The notes: generated by a model not told the origin, from the sequence alone. Shown: positions 46,437 through 56,375, counted from the stretch's first letter. The stretch is 64,000 nt of DNA from an uncultured Verrucomicrobia subdivision 3 bacterium (GCA_903872345.1 CAIQKM010000033.1:1-64000), one strand, 5' to 3'. Translations and numbers: made by a program.

Positions 46437-47795
46437 TCAAATATCCCGGATCATGAAGGTGACTTCGGCTTCGCTGACGACGTCGTCGCCGACTTTGCAG
46501 ACGCCTTTGGCGCGGCCGATCTTGCCGCGGACCTTGGTGAGTTCCACTTCGATGATGAGGGTGTCGCCGGGGCCGACGGGCTTGCGCCATTTGACATCCT
46601 CGGCGGACATGAAATAGGCGAGCTGGTTTTTGGCTTCGCCCTGCTTGATCAGCACGATGCCGGCGGCCTGTGCGATGGCCTCGAGTTGCAGCACGCCGGG
46701 CATGATGGGATGGCCGGGGAAGTGGCCCCGGAAAAAGTCTTCGTTCACGGTCACGTTTTTCAACGCGACAATCTTGGTGCCCTCGATTTTCAGGATGCGG
46801 TCCAGCAGGAGAAACGGCGGCCGGTGCGGCAGCAATTTCATGATCTCCTCGATGTTCATGGCCCCGGTGGCGGGGGCGGGCGGCGGCGGGGTGTCCTTGG
46901 CCGGCGGCGGGGAGAAGGTCTGGGCGGCGCGCAGGGGCTTGTTGATTTGTTCGAGCACCTTGCGGGCGAGTTCGCAGTTGCCGGCATGGCCGGGGCGCAC
47001 GGCGATGATATGGCCGCGCAGGGGCCGGCCAAGCAGCGAGAGGTCGCCGACGATGTCGAGCATCTTGTGGCGGACAAATTCCTCGGGATAGCGGAGCGGT
47101 TCGGTGGTGAGCACGGCGTCGTCGCGGATGACGACGGCGTTTTCCAGGCTGCCGCCCTTGATGAGTCCGTTCTTGATGAGAAATTCGATCTCCTCGAAAA
47201 AGCAAAAGGTGCGGGCGTGGGCGAGTTCCTTTTCCCAGGTGGCGGGGGTGACCTCGGTGGAATAAAACTGGGTGAAGCGGCCCTTGCGGTCGGCGCTGGT
47301 GCAGGTGATCTTGAAATGTTCGTCGGGGAACAGCGTCATGCTCGTTTCGCCGAGGTGGATTTCAATGGGTTCCGTGATGGTGAGGTAATCCTTTTTTTCG
47401 GGCTGGGCGACGATGCCGGCGGCCTGGATAATCTTGCAAAATTCGCGGGAACTGCCGTCGGCAATGGGCGGTTCGTTGGCGTCCAGCTCGATGACGGCGT
47501 TATCAATGCCGTAGCCGGCCAGGGCGGCGAGGACGTGTTCCACGGTGTGGACCTTGACGTTGCCCTTGGCGAGCGTGGTGGAGCGGTTGGTCTCGGAAAC
47601 GTTCTCCACGCGGGCCTCGATTTCGGGTTTCCCCTCGAGGTCCACGCGACGGAACCGCACCCCGGAGTTGCCGGGCGCGGGCAGGATGGTCATGTTGACC
47701 CGGTTCCCGCTGTGCAATCCGATGCCGGAAAAGGTGGCGGGACGATTAAGAGTCTGCTGATTGAGCACGCCAGATTGAACAAAACGCAGGGGCAA
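46437..47795 (-). CDS. Bifunctional LpxC-FabZ
   Basis: N-terminal LpxC (GIGLHSG, VEHVLAAL, HKMLDIVGDL) fused to FabZ (LLPHRPPFLLLDRIL, NEDFFRGHFPGHPIMPGVLQLEAIAQ). Confidence 0.95.
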   Translation of the reverse strand: MPLRFVQSGVLNQQTLNRPATFSGIGLHSGNRVNMTILPAPGNSGVRFRRVDLEGKPEIEARVENVSETNRSTTLAKGNVKVHTVEHVLAALAGYGIDNAVIELDANEPPIADGSSREFCKIIQAAGIVAQPEKKDYLTITEPIEIHLGETSMTLFPDEHFKITCTSADRKGRFTQFYSTEVTPATWEKELAHARTFCFFEEIEFLIKNGLIKGGSLENAVVIRDDAVLTTEPLRYPEEFVRHKMLDIVGDLSLLGRPLRGHIIAVRPGHAGNCELARKVLEQINKPLRAAQTFSPPPAKDTPPPPAPATGAMNIEEIMKLLPHRPPFLLLDRILKIEGTKIVALKNVTVNEDFFRGHFPGHPIMPGVLQLEAIAQAAGIVLIKQGEAKNQLAYFMSAEDVKWRKPVGPGDTLIIEVELTKVRGKIGRAKGVCKVGDDVVSEAEVTFMIRDI

Positions 47796-47823
47796 ATGGC
47801 AAGTTTGCTTTCATGGGGAAATA

Positions 47824-47844
47824 ATTTCAAATTTCAAATTTCAA
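47824..47844 (-). repeat. Heptamer tandem spacer, chromosomal (ATTTCAA x3)
   Basis: Upstream of the lpxC-fabZ start; perfect triplicate 7-mer. Confidence 0.8.
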
Positions 47845-47898
47845 ATTAGGAGCCAAATCCATCCTCCAGCCGCCATTTTCCATCCTCGCCGGCCGGCT

Positions 47899-49833
47899 TC
47901 ACTGGCGGTGCAGCCAGACGGCCATTTCGGCGCGGCCGCGGTTGGCCCAGGCGTAGTAGGGGATGGCGGTAAAGTCCTGCTCCACCTTGTCGGCGTTCAG
48001 GACGCGGCCTTTGATGGTTTCCACGCCGTTCAACAGATTGGGGTCGAAGCTGGCGGTGAGCGGGGCGGTGTCGGCCAGGGTCAGGTTGCGGACCTTGCCG
48101 CCGGGATTGTCCGGGCCTTCGGCGCAGAACACGATGGGACCGCGTTCGAGGGCCACGCGGCCGGTGTCGGCCTTCACCAGTTCATTGGCCACCACGCGGC
48201 GGACGGGCATGGGCAGGTGCAGGCGCAACACATCGCCCACGCGCCAGGTGCGGACGATCTTGACGTAGCCGTGGTCGGTCTGGATGGGCACGTTTTTGCC
48301 GTTGAGCGTGAGGGTCACCGGATCGCTGTTGGTATCGGCAAAGCGATACAGGTCGCTGGGCACCACGTTGCCCTGTGCCCAGCCGGGGATGCGGATAGCC
48401 AGGATGAAGCTGGTCTTTTTGATGGGTTCGAGGGTGATCTTCACATCGCCATCCCAGGGATACTGGGTTTCCTGGGTGACTTTGACCTTATGGTCGCCTT
48501 CGAGCACGACGTCGGCGGTGCCGCCGGCGAAGAGATTCACGAACAGCGTGTTGTGGAGCTGGGCGTAGGCGTAGCCGGGCACGGAGGGGAGCAGGCGGGT
48601 GATATTGCCGGGACAGCAGGCGCAGCCGAACCAGAGGCTGCGTTCATAATGGCCGTCGGATTCGAGCGGGTTGGGATAAAAGTATTTGGTGCCGGTAAGC
48701 GAAACGCCGGAGAGCAGGCCGTTGTAGAGGCTGCGTTCGAGGACGTCGATGTACTTGGCATCGGCATGGAGCAGGAACAGGCGCTGGTTCCAATAGACAT
48801 TGGCGACGGCGGCGCAGGTTTCGCAGTAGGCGGTGGCATTGGGCAGTTCGTAGTCGTTGCCGAAGGCTTCGCCGGCGGGGCGGGCGCCGATGCCGCCGGT
48901 GAGGTAAAGTTTCTTGCCCACGCAATTTTCCCAAATGGCGTCAATGGCTCGAATGTAAGTCTGGTCGCCAGTCAGGGCGGCGACATCGGCCATGCCGCTG
49001 TAGAGGTAGCCGGCGCGGACGGCGTGGCCTTCGGCGACAGTCTGGTCCACAGGCTTGAGATTGGCCTGGCTATAGGCTTCGCCGCCGGGGCCGCGGACAT
49101 CGATGAAATATTTGGCCAGCTTCAGGTAGCGTTCCTCGCCGGTGACGCGGTAGAGCTTGGCGAGGCCCATTTCGACGATTTCATGGCCGGGGGCGAGGTG
49201 AAGCTGGTTGGTGCCGGGACCGAAGGTCTGGCAGAGCAAATCGGCTTCACGGCGGGCGACGTTGAGGAAGTTGGTTTTGCCGGTGGCCTGGTAATGGGCG
49301 GTGGCGGCTTCAAAGAGATGGCCGGCGTCGTAGAGTTCGTGGCTCAGCTTGGGATCGTTCACCCAGCGTTCAGTGCCGGACCAGTCGTGCGGGTGCGCGG
49401 GGTTGATGGTGCGGGTGGTGTAGAGATAGCCGTCGGGTTCCTGGGCGGAGGCGATGAGGGAAATCAGGTTGTCCAGATAGGCGTCGAGCTTGGAGTCCGG
49501 CTGCACGGCGAGGGTGAAAGACGCGCCTTCAAGGACCTTGTAAGGATCGGTGTCGTCAAAAGGATAGCCGGGGGCCTTGAGGTTGGCGATTTTCTCGCCG
49601 CGCAGGACGGCGTCGGCGCGGGCGAAGTTATCCATGCGGCCGGAGTCCTCGCATTTTTTGAAGGCGTCCGGGATGCTGGCGAGGCGGTTGGTTTCGAGGC
49701 GCGGCGCCCAGAAAGCGTCATTGAAATGCACGGCGGTAAAGGGCACGGGCATCATGGGAAAATCGTGGGTGGCGGCGGAAACGTGCGTGGCGGCGCCGGC
49801 CAGCAAGGCGAACAACAACCGGAAGGATTTCAT
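47899..49833 (-). CDS. Glycoside hydrolase family 127-like (beta-L-arabinofuranosidase-like)
   Basis: Start MKSFRLLFALLAG; GGIGARPAGEAFGNDYELPNATAYCETCAAVANVYWNQRL, GCACCPGNITRLLPSVPGY. Confidence 0.88.
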   Translation of the reverse strand: MKSFRLLFALLAGAATHVSAATHDFPMMPVPFTAVHFNDAFWAPRLETNRLASIPDAFKKCEDSGRMDNFARADAVLRGEKIANLKAPGYPFDDTDPYKVLEGASFTLAVQPDSKLDAYLDNLISLIASAQEPDGYLYTTRTINPAHPHDWSGTERWVNDPKLSHELYDAGHLFEAATAHYQATGKTNFLNVARREADLLCQTFGPGTNQLHLAPGHEIVEMGLAKLYRVTGEERYLKLAKYFIDVRGPGGEAYSQANLKPVDQTVAEGHAVRAGYLYSGMADVAALTGDQTYIRAIDAIWENCVGKKLYLTGGIGARPAGEAFGNDYELPNATAYCETCAAVANVYWNQRLFLLHADAKYIDVLERSLYNGLLSGVSLTGTKYFYPNPLESDGHYERSLWFGCACCPGNITRLLPSVPGYAYAQLHNTLFVNLFAGGTADVVLEGDHKVKVTQETQYPWDGDVKITLEPIKKTSFILAIRIPGWAQGNVVPSDLYRFADTNSDPVTLTLNGKNVPIQTDHGYVKIVRTWRVGDVLRLHLPMPVRRVVANELVKADTGRVALERGPIVFCAEGPDNPGGKVRNLTLADTAPLTASFDPNLLNGVETIKGRVLNADKVEQDFTAIPYYAWANRGRAEMAVWLHRQ

Positions 49834-49897
49834 CCGTTTAAAATGTCGTTTTGGGGGGCGAAAGGCAAACGGGAAAACCGGACTCTTTTGGGTAGGG

Positions 49898-49971
49898 GGA
49901 GCCGACGGGCGAAGGCTCAAAAATATAAGAACGTTTAGGAACATATTAGAGCCTCCTGACGTCGGCTCCTA
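49898..49971. repeat. Palindromic repeat family 2 copy C
   Basis: GGGGGAGCCGACGGGCGAAGGCTCAAAAATATAAGAACGTTTAGGAACATATTAGAGCCTCCTGACGTCGGCTCCTAC. Confidence 0.75.
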
Positions 49972-49987
49972 CTTCATTAACGGGGTG

Positions 49988-50968
49988 CTAGAGCGGGTGC
50001 GCCGAGGCGGGGATGGCATTGGTGGTGCCGGCGGGAGAGGGGTCCGGTGTGGGATGCTCTTTTTCGGCGAGGGTGCGCACAAGGTTCTTTTTCAGGCCAG
50101 CATAGGTTGCGTTGGTGATGCGGCTCAGGTGGACGCGGGCTTCGTCAAACATGCCGGCGGCGATCTTGGTGCGGGCGAGGTGGACTTCCACGCCCTGGCG
50201 TTCGAGGTCGGTGTGGGCCACGTTCATGGCGTTGGTCCAGGCCAGGAGGGCATCGTTGGTGCGCAGGGGTTTGATGCCGTAGTAACTTTCGGCGTAATCG
50301 GTGGCGAGCACGAAGTTGTCCGGGGACAGCTTCATGGCCGACTGATAGAGGCCAAGCGCCTTGTCGAAGACCTGCTGCTCGCCAATGTTGTAAAACTCCT
50401 TCGCGTCCTTGCGGTACAGATAAACCGTGGTGGCGAAATTCTGGTAATAGACCGGTTCATCGGGCTTGAGCCGGATGGCTTCGGTGTAATAGGCGAAGGC
50501 GTTGGTGATGGGGCTGTGCTCGCCGTAATAATTGGCCAGATTGTTCCAGACGGCCGGATTTTTCGGGTCGAGCTGACGGGAGTTTTCGTATTCCACCTGG
50601 GCGCCGTCCTCGTCGCCGGTGTCGTTCAGGAACGTGCCGTAGGCGAGGTAGCCGCGCGCGGAATCGGGGTGGTTGCGGAGAAAATGTTCGTAGCCCTGGC
50701 GCACCACGCCGAAGCGGTCCTTAATGCGCTGGTTCAGCGCCGCAATGGCGACGGTATTGGTGTGCGGGATGCTGTTGGTGTTGATCCACGACTCGACTTC
50801 ATCCAAAGCGGCATCGTCGCCGAGCATGAGCTCGCGGAGTTCGCGCTCGACGGGATCGGCGGTCACATCCACGGCAATGCCGGTCTGTTGCTGGACCAGA
50901 TTGCTGACGGCCTGCGGCTGGTTGGTGGCCAGCAGCGCGCTCAAAAGTCCGATGGTGATATCACTCAC
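49988..50968 (-). CDS. TPR-repeat protein
   Basis: Repeated helical motifs (ARGYLAYGTFLNDTGDEDGAQVEYENSRQLDPKNPAVWNNLANYYGEHS). Confidence 0.7.
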   Translation of the reverse strand: MSDITIGLLSALLATNQPQAVSNLVQQQTGIAVDVTADPVERELRELMLGDDAALDEVESWINTNSIPHTNTVAIAALNQRIKDRFGVVRQGYEHFLRNHPDSARGYLAYGTFLNDTGDEDGAQVEYENSRQLDPKNPAVWNNLANYYGEHSPITNAFAYYTEAIRLKPDEPVYYQNFATTVYLYRKDAKEFYNIGEQQVFDKALGLYQSAMKLSPDNFVLATDYAESYYGIKPLRTNDALLAWTNAMNVAHTDLERQGVEVHLARTKIAAGMFDEARVHLSRITNATYAGLKKNLVRTLAEKEHPTPDPSPAGTTNAIPASAHPL

Positions 50969-51003
50969 GCTCTTAGCTTAACACCGGAATGGACGGGCAC
51001 AAA

Positions 51004-51837
51004 TCAAACTTCCCGCACCACGCCCCAGAACACGTCCAGGTGTTTGCCGAGGTAGAGTTTGACGGCTTTCACGAGCGTCTTGGCCTCGGCCTGCTGACCG
51101 CGGGCGACGATGTCCTTGAGCGTCATGCCGGGGCGGATTCCAAAGGCGCCTTGGGCGATGATCGGGCCTTCGTCGAGGCGCATGGAGACGAAATGAGCGG
51201 TGACGCCGGCGATCTTCACGCCGCTCTCATACGCCTGCCGGTAGGCTTGGGGTCCGGGGAAACTGGGCAGCAGGGAGGGGTGAATGTTGATGATTTTGTT
51301 TTTGTGGCGCCAGACGAAATTGGGGGAAAGGATCTTCATGAAGCGCGCGAGCACGATGAAGTCCACTTCGTATTCCTCGAGCACTTTCAGGGCTTCGGCC
51401 TCGGATTTGGCGCGGTCCACCCAGGGGAGGTGAACGTAGGGCAGCTTGTGTTTCTTGGCGAGGGCGGCGAATTCGGGGTAATTGCCGATGACGAGCACGG
51501 GGTCGGCGTTCAGCTTGGCGGCCAGGAGGGCGTCGAAGCAATGGGTTTCTTTGGTGACGAGAATGGCGAACCGCTGGCGGCGCTTGGGGTCGGTGAGCCG
51601 CATCTTGATTTCCATGCCCAGGTCCTGGCCGAGGGCGGCGAGGCCGGTGGAGATGGCGTCGGGATTGCAATTGCCGGTTTTCCAAGAAGCCTGGAGGGTC
51701 ATGCTGAACTGGCCGCGGGTGACCTGTTCTTCGAGCGCCTCGATGTTGGCGTGCTGCTCGAAAAGGAAGTCGGTGACCCGGGCAATGACGCCGGTTTTGT
51801 CGCGGCCGATGACCGTAATGGTGGCGAAATGTTTCAT
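51004..51837 (-). CDS. purU: Formyltetrahydrofolate deformylase
   Basis: N-terminal ACT domain; ILVTKETHCFDALL, INIHPSLLPSFPG, GVTAHFV. Confidence 0.93.
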   Translation of the reverse strand: MKHFATITVIGRDKTGVIARVTDFLFEQHANIEALEEQVTRGQFSMTLQASWKTGNCNPDAISTGLAALGQDLGMEIKMRLTDPKRRQRFAILVTKETHCFDALLAAKLNADPVLVIGNYPEFAALAKKHKLPYVHLPWVDRAKSEAEALKVLEEYEVDFIVLARFMKILSPNFVWRHKNKIINIHPSLLPSFPGPQAYRQAYESGVKIAGVTAHFVSMRLDEGPIIAQGAFGIRPGMTLKDIVARGQQAEAKTLVKAVKLYLGKHLDVFWGVVREV

Positions 51838-52145
51838 CTGATAGGCACGAATAAACACGATTTTTGGCGGATTTAAAGCATTATAAACCGAAAAGGTGCG
51901 GGATGATTTTTTCCGGACGGTTGAAAGGTGCAACGGCTTCCCCCCAGCCGTTGGCAAATGCATTTCATAGACACTCAACTCCCCATCTCTAAGATTAGAG
52001 CCTGTTTAACTGCTTCCCAGCCTCATTTATATTCCAGGATTTCTTATCAAAAACCGCCGGCTTGCGGCAAAAATTGCGATGGAAAGAGCAAAAAATGGGC
52101 TTCACACCAAAAGATTCACTGATAGTGTATGTCCAGTTTCCAGTC

Positions 52146-53279
52146 ATGAAAATCTCCGTTCCACGCGAGACACATCCGGGCGAAACCCGCGCGCCCCTGA
52201 CGCCTGACAGCGTCAGTAAACTGGTCAAGCTCGGCGCTCAAGTTGAGGTCGAAGCTGGCCTCGGCCTCACCGCCGGGTTTGTTGATGACGCCTACACCAA
52301 AGCTGGTGCGGCGATCACCACCGACCGCAAGGCCCTCATCAGCTCCGGGGACATCGTCCTCCGGTTGCGCAAGCCGCCGGGCGATGAAATCGCCTGGCTC
52401 AAACCCAACGCCATTCACGCCAGCCTGCTGGACCCCTTCAATGAGAAGGACCTGGTCCAGAAGTTTGCCGAACGCGGCGTCAGCGCCGTCAGCATGGAAT
52501 TCATTCCGCGCACCACCCGGGCGCAGAAGATGGACGTGCTGTCCTCCCAGGCCAACCTCGGCGGTTACGAAGCCGTGATTCTGGCCGCGCGCTATTCCAA
52601 CAAGATTTTTCCCATGATGACCACGGCGGCCGGCACCATCCTGCCCGCCAAGGTGTTCATTATCGGCGTCGGCGTCGCCGGTTTGCAGGCGATTGCCACC
52701 GCCAAACGGCTCGGCGCCAAGGTCACCGCCTACGACACCCGTCCGGTGGTCGAGGAACAGGTGAAGTCCCTCGGCGCCCAGTTCCTGAAGATTGATATCG
52801 GCGAAACCGGCCAGACCAAGGACGGCTACGCCAAGGCGCTTACGGAAGAACAGATTCAGATGCAGCGCGATGCGATGAAGAAAACCTGCGGCGATTCCGA
52901 TGTGGTCATCTCCGCCGCCCAGGTATTCGGCCGCAAAGCTCCCATCCTCGTCACCGCCGCCATGCTGGATGCCATGAAGCCCGGCAGCGTGGTCGTGGAT
53001 TTGGCCGTCGAAACCGGCGGCAACGTCGAAGGCGTCGTCTATGACAAAGTCACCGACCGCAACGGCGTCAAGATTGTCGGCATTGCGAATCTTCCCGGCC
53101 GCGTGCCGCTGCATGCCAGCCAGGTGTACGCCGCGAACCTTGTGAATCTCATCGAGGAATTCTGGGACAAGAAAGAAAAAACCTTTGTGCTCAAACTCGA
53201 CGACGAAATCATCAAGGGCTGCCTCGTGACCCATGGTGGCAAGGTCGTAAACGAAAAACTCCTGCCCAAACCCGCATAA
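52146..53279 (+). CDS. pntAA: NAD(P) transhydrogenase subunit alpha part 1
   Basis: MKISVPRETHPGETRAPLTPDSV; GVGVAGLQAIATAKRLGAKVTAYD. Confidence 0.93.
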   Translation: MKISVPRETHPGETRAPLTPDSVSKLVKLGAQVEVEAGLGLTAGFVDDAYTKAGAAITTDRKALISSGDIVLRLRKPPGDEIAWLKPNAIHASLLDPFNEKDLVQKFAERGVSAVSMEFIPRTTRAQKMDVLSSQANLGGYEAVILAARYSNKIFPMMTTAAGTILPAKVFIIGVGVAGLQAIATAKRLGAKVTAYDTRPVVEEQVKSLGAQFLKIDIGETGQTKDGYAKALTEEQIQMQRDAMKKTCGDSDVVISAAQVFGRKAPILVTAAMLDAMKPGSVVVDLAVETGGNVEGVVYDKVTDRNGVKIVGIANLPGRVPLHASQVYAANLVNLIEEFWDKKEKTFVLKLDDEIIKGCLVTHGGKVVNEKLLPKPA

Positions 53280-53286
53280 TAATTTT

Positions 53287-53592
53287 ATGACTATCGAAAG
53301 CTTGCAAGCTTACAACCAGATTCTGGTGCTGTTCATCTTCGTCCTTGCGATTTTCGTGGGGTTTGAAGTCATTTCGAAAGTGCCGTCCATGCTGCACACG
53401 CCGCTGATGTCCGGCACGAACGCCATTCACGGCATCATCCTGTTCGGCGGCATTCTGGTGCTGGCCGACGCCACCACGGTGTTGCAACAGGCGCTGGGTT
53501 TTGTCGCGGTGGTCTTCGGTTCCGCCAACGTTTTCGGCGGATTCATGGTCACGGACCGCATGTTGCAAATGTTTAAGAAAAAGAAAAAATGA
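53287..53592 (+). CDS. pntAB: NAD(P) transhydrogenase subunit alpha part 2
   Basis: VGFEVISKVPSMLHTPLMSGTNAIHGII. Confidence 0.93.
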   Translation: MTIESLQAYNQILVLFIFVLAIFVGFEVISKVPSMLHTPLMSGTNAIHGIILFGGILVLADATTVLQQALGFVAVVFGSANVFGGFMVTDRMLQMFKKKKK

Positions 53593-55037
53593 GCTCAACC
53601 ATCGCATTAATTTTAATCGGCGTCGCGGTTCTATTCATCCTCGGCATCAAGTTCTTGAGTTCGCCGAAGACCGCGCGGCTCGGCAACCTCGTCGCGGCGG
53701 CGGGCATGCTCATCGGCCTGATGGTGCTGTGCAAACCGGCGGAAGCCGGTGGTGCCAACATCTGGACGCAAGGCTGGACCTTCAACTACACGCTCATCGT
53801 CATCGGCACGGTGGTCGGTCTGATCATCGGCGCGCTCGGCGCGTATTCGGTGAAGATGACCGCGATGCCGCAAATGGTCGCGCTTTTCAACGGTCTCGGC
53901 GGCGGCGCGGCGGCGCTGGTCGCAAGTCTGGAATTTTTGAAAGACGCGCAGCCGGCGCCAATCGCCGCCGACGCCCTGCCGCACAGCGTGGGAGCCGCCA
54001 TCACGGTCCCGATGCTGTTCGCCACGCTCATCGGCTCGCTGTCATTCGCCGGCAGCATTATCGCCTATCTGAAACTCGAAGGGAAATTCGAGAAGCCGAT
54101 GACGTTCCCCGGTCAGAACATTCTGAACGGCCTGATTTTGCTGGTGATTGTCGGCTTGTGCGGCTGGCTCACGTTCAACGCCACCGGCCACAACGCCGTC
54201 GCCGCGTTCATCGTGATGTTCTCGCTGGCGCTGTTTTTCGGCATTGCGATGGTCATGCCCATCGGTGGCGCGGATATGCCGGTGGTGATTTCACTGCTCA
54301 ACTCCTTCACCGGTCTTGCCGTGGCGGCGGACGGTTTTGCCATCAACAACAACGCGATGATTGTCGCGGGCACGCTGGTCGGCTCCTCCGGCACGCTGCT
54401 CACCCTGCTCATGTGCAAGGCCATGAACCGCCCGGTGACGAATGTTCTTTTCGGCGCGTTCGGTTCCAGCGGCAGTGCGCAAGCGGGCGCGGCCGGGGTT
54501 GCCGGCACCGTCAAGCCTATCCAAGCCGATGAAGTGGCGTTGCTGCTGGCCTACGCGCAGCGCGTCGTGGTGGTGCCCGGTTATGGCATGGCCGTGGCGC
54601 AGGCGCAACATTCCGTGCGCGAACTGACCGAAGAACTTGGCAAACGCGGCATCGAAGTGCAGTTCGCCATCCATCCGGTTGCCGGCCGCATGCCTGGTCA
54701 CATGAACGTGCTGCTTGCCGAGGCGAATGTTCCCTACGACCAGCTCATCGAAATGGAACACATCAATCCCTCGATGGATCGCGTGGACGTGTGTCTCGTC
54801 ATCGGTGCGAACGACGTGGTGAACCCCGCCGCCCGTGAGGAAAAGACCAGCCCTATTTACGGCATGCCCATCATTGACGCCGACCATTGCAAGACGGTGA
54901 TTGTGATGAAGCGCTCCATGGCCGCCGGTTTTGCCGGCATTGAGAACCACCTGTTCTACAAGGACAACACCCGCATGTTGTTCGGCGATGCGAAGAATTC
55001 GCTGCAAGCCCTCGTAGCCGCCGTGAAGGCGAGCTAA
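53589..55037 (+). CDS. pntB: NAD(P) transhydrogenase subunit beta
   Basis: PGYGMAVAQAQHSVRELTEEL, IHPVAGRMPGHMNVLLAEA, IGANDVVNPAA. Confidence 0.95.
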   Translation: MSSTIALILIGVAVLFILGIKFLSSPKTARLGNLVAAAGMLIGLMVLCKPAEAGGANIWTQGWTFNYTLIVIGTVVGLIIGALGAYSVKMTAMPQMVALFNGLGGGAAALVASLEFLKDAQPAPIAADALPHSVGAAITVPMLFATLIGSLSFAGSIIAYLKLEGKFEKPMTFPGQNILNGLILLVIVGLCGWLTFNATGHNAVAAFIVMFSLALFFGIAMVMPIGGADMPVVISLLNSFTGLAVAADGFAINNNAMIVAGTLVGSSGTLLTLLMCKAMNRPVTNVLFGAFGSSGSAQAGAAGVAGTVKPIQADEVALLLAYAQRVVVVPGYGMAVAQAQHSVRELTEELGKRGIEVQFAIHPVAGRMPGHMNVLLAEANVPYDQLIEMEHINPSMDRVDVCLVIGANDVVNPAAREEKTSPIYGMPIIDADHCKTVIVMKRSMAAGFAGIENHLFYKDNTRMLFGDAKNSLQALVAAVKAS

Positions 55038-55057
55038 ACGATCCAATCTCCTCATCC

Positions 55058-55087
55058 AACCCTCTCCGTTTCGGGGAGGGTTTTTTT
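55058..55087 (+). terminator. Rho-independent terminator after pntB
   Basis: AACCCTCTCC-GTTTC-GGGGAGGGTTTTTTT. Confidence 0.85.
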
Positions 55088-55160
55088 CTGCCCGTGTAGG
55101 GAGAGCGTCACCACTAACTTTTCGGTTCCGCCATCCTCAATCCTCCACCTTCGCTATGCG

Positions 55161-55328
55161 TCAGCGCGACGGCGCACTGTTCGGCAGGGGCGCACCAAAA
55201 TCACGCTGCTGTTCCACCTTCCGAGCCGCCAGCCACACCCACACCACCGCGAGCACTATGCCGAGCACCACCCCGGCCAGCACATACTTGGGCCAGCGAT
55301 AGTGAGGTTTGTTGTCGTTTTCATTCAT
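55161..55328 (-). CDS. Small single-TM protein (55 aa), not in ORF track
   Basis: MNENDNKPHYRWPKYVLAGVVLGIVLAVVWVWLAARKVEQQRDFGAPLPNSAPSR. Confidence 0.5.
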   Translation of the reverse strand: MNENDNKPHYRWPKYVLAGVVLGIVLAVVWVWLAARKVEQQRDFGAPLPNSAPSR

Positions 55329-55347
55329 GGTGGATTGGGTTAGCGGT

Positions 55348-56055
55348 TTACCAAAAATTCCAGGCCCCGCGCCACACCACCCAGATGCCCAGCAGGCAAT
55401 TGGTAATGCCGTGGGCGGTCATGGCGTCGCCGAGGTGACCCTTGCGGATGGCCAGCCATTGATACGCCATCCCGCAAAGAATGCCTGCCAGCCATTCATT
55501 GTGGGAAAAGCCAAACACCAGCGCCGTTAGCACAAACGGCTTCGGCAAAAACCGGTTCAAGGGCACGGACATGAATTCCACCTTCGCAATGTAACGGTAC
55601 AGGAAAGAACGGTAAAACGCCTCCTCAATTGGCGGCACCACCAGGGACGAGCCGAGAATACGCACTGCAATCACGAACCACGCCAACGCCGAACCGGCGC
55701 CGAATTGTTCGAACGGATTCCACAGTTTTGGCGGGGTAGTTGGCGCATGGGAAAGACCGAGCTTCACCCAAAGGGTGTTTTGCGTGGTCCAGTCGCAGTT
55801 AACGCCCACCCAGATTGCGGCAATGCCGATCCCCACGGCCGCCGCTTCCCAACTGAAACTCCAGCGGGCCTCGGTGACAAACGGCCGCATCTCGCAGACC
55901 AGCCAGAGGCCGACCACGGTTTTGGCCACGTAAAACCAGTAGGCCGCCGGCGTGCCGGGCTTGCCTTGCAGGCAGGTGAGAGCCAGAAAAATGACAAATG
56001 GCAGCGCCCGCGCCAGCAGCGGCGAGTCGCCAAAGGTTTTTTTGAGCAGATGCAC
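55348..56055 (-). CDS. CPBP/CAAX-type intramembrane protease-related protein
   Basis: PPIEEAFYRSFLYRY, FGFSHNEWLAGI, AHGITNCLLG motifs. Confidence 0.85.
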   Translation of the reverse strand: MHLLKKTFGDSPLLARALPFVIFLALTCLQGKPGTPAAYWFYVAKTVVGLWLVCEMRPFVTEARWSFSWEAAAVGIGIAAIWVGVNCDWTTQNTLWVKLGLSHAPTTPPKLWNPFEQFGAGSALAWFVIAVRILGSSLVVPPIEEAFYRSFLYRYIAKVEFMSVPLNRFLPKPFVLTALVFGFSHNEWLAGILCGMAYQWLAIRKGHLGDAMTAHGITNCLLGIWVVWRGAWNFW

Positions 56056-56300
56056 GCGCCGTGTTTAGCAGAATTGCCGGCAAAGGCCAATGGCCAATAT
56101 TGAGGCTGGCCAATATCAAGACGTCAAAAAATGTTGCCACGCGGGTCGATTCCCCGTATCTTTTTGCCCGTCACGAATTCGACTGCTTCAACTGCGGTTT
56201 GACGGGCTGCATTTGGTTCGGTTGCTTTGGCTGGTTGGTCGGATTCATACGATTCATGACGGTGGTAAAAGCCTTTTGGCAAAGCCTTCCTTTAATGATT

Positions 56301-56375
56301 GCGCGGTTAGCTCAGTGGTAGAGCATTACCTTGACACGGTAGGGGTCACAGGTTCGAACCCTGTATCGCGCACCA
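56301..56375 (+). tRNA. tRNA-Val (anticodon GAC), CCA encoded
   Basis: GCGCGGT acceptor / ATCGCGC, loop TTGACAC, T-arm ACAGGTTCGAACCCTGT, 3' ACCA. Confidence 0.95.

Noticed and set aside
46686-47849. 387-aa plus-strand ORF
   Set aside because: Shadow of lpxC-fabZ.
47908-49938. 676-aa plus-strand ORF antisense to the GH127 gene
   Set aside because: Low-complexity Gly/Ala/Val/His composition typical of a shadow frame; the minus-strand GH127 protein has clear family motifs.
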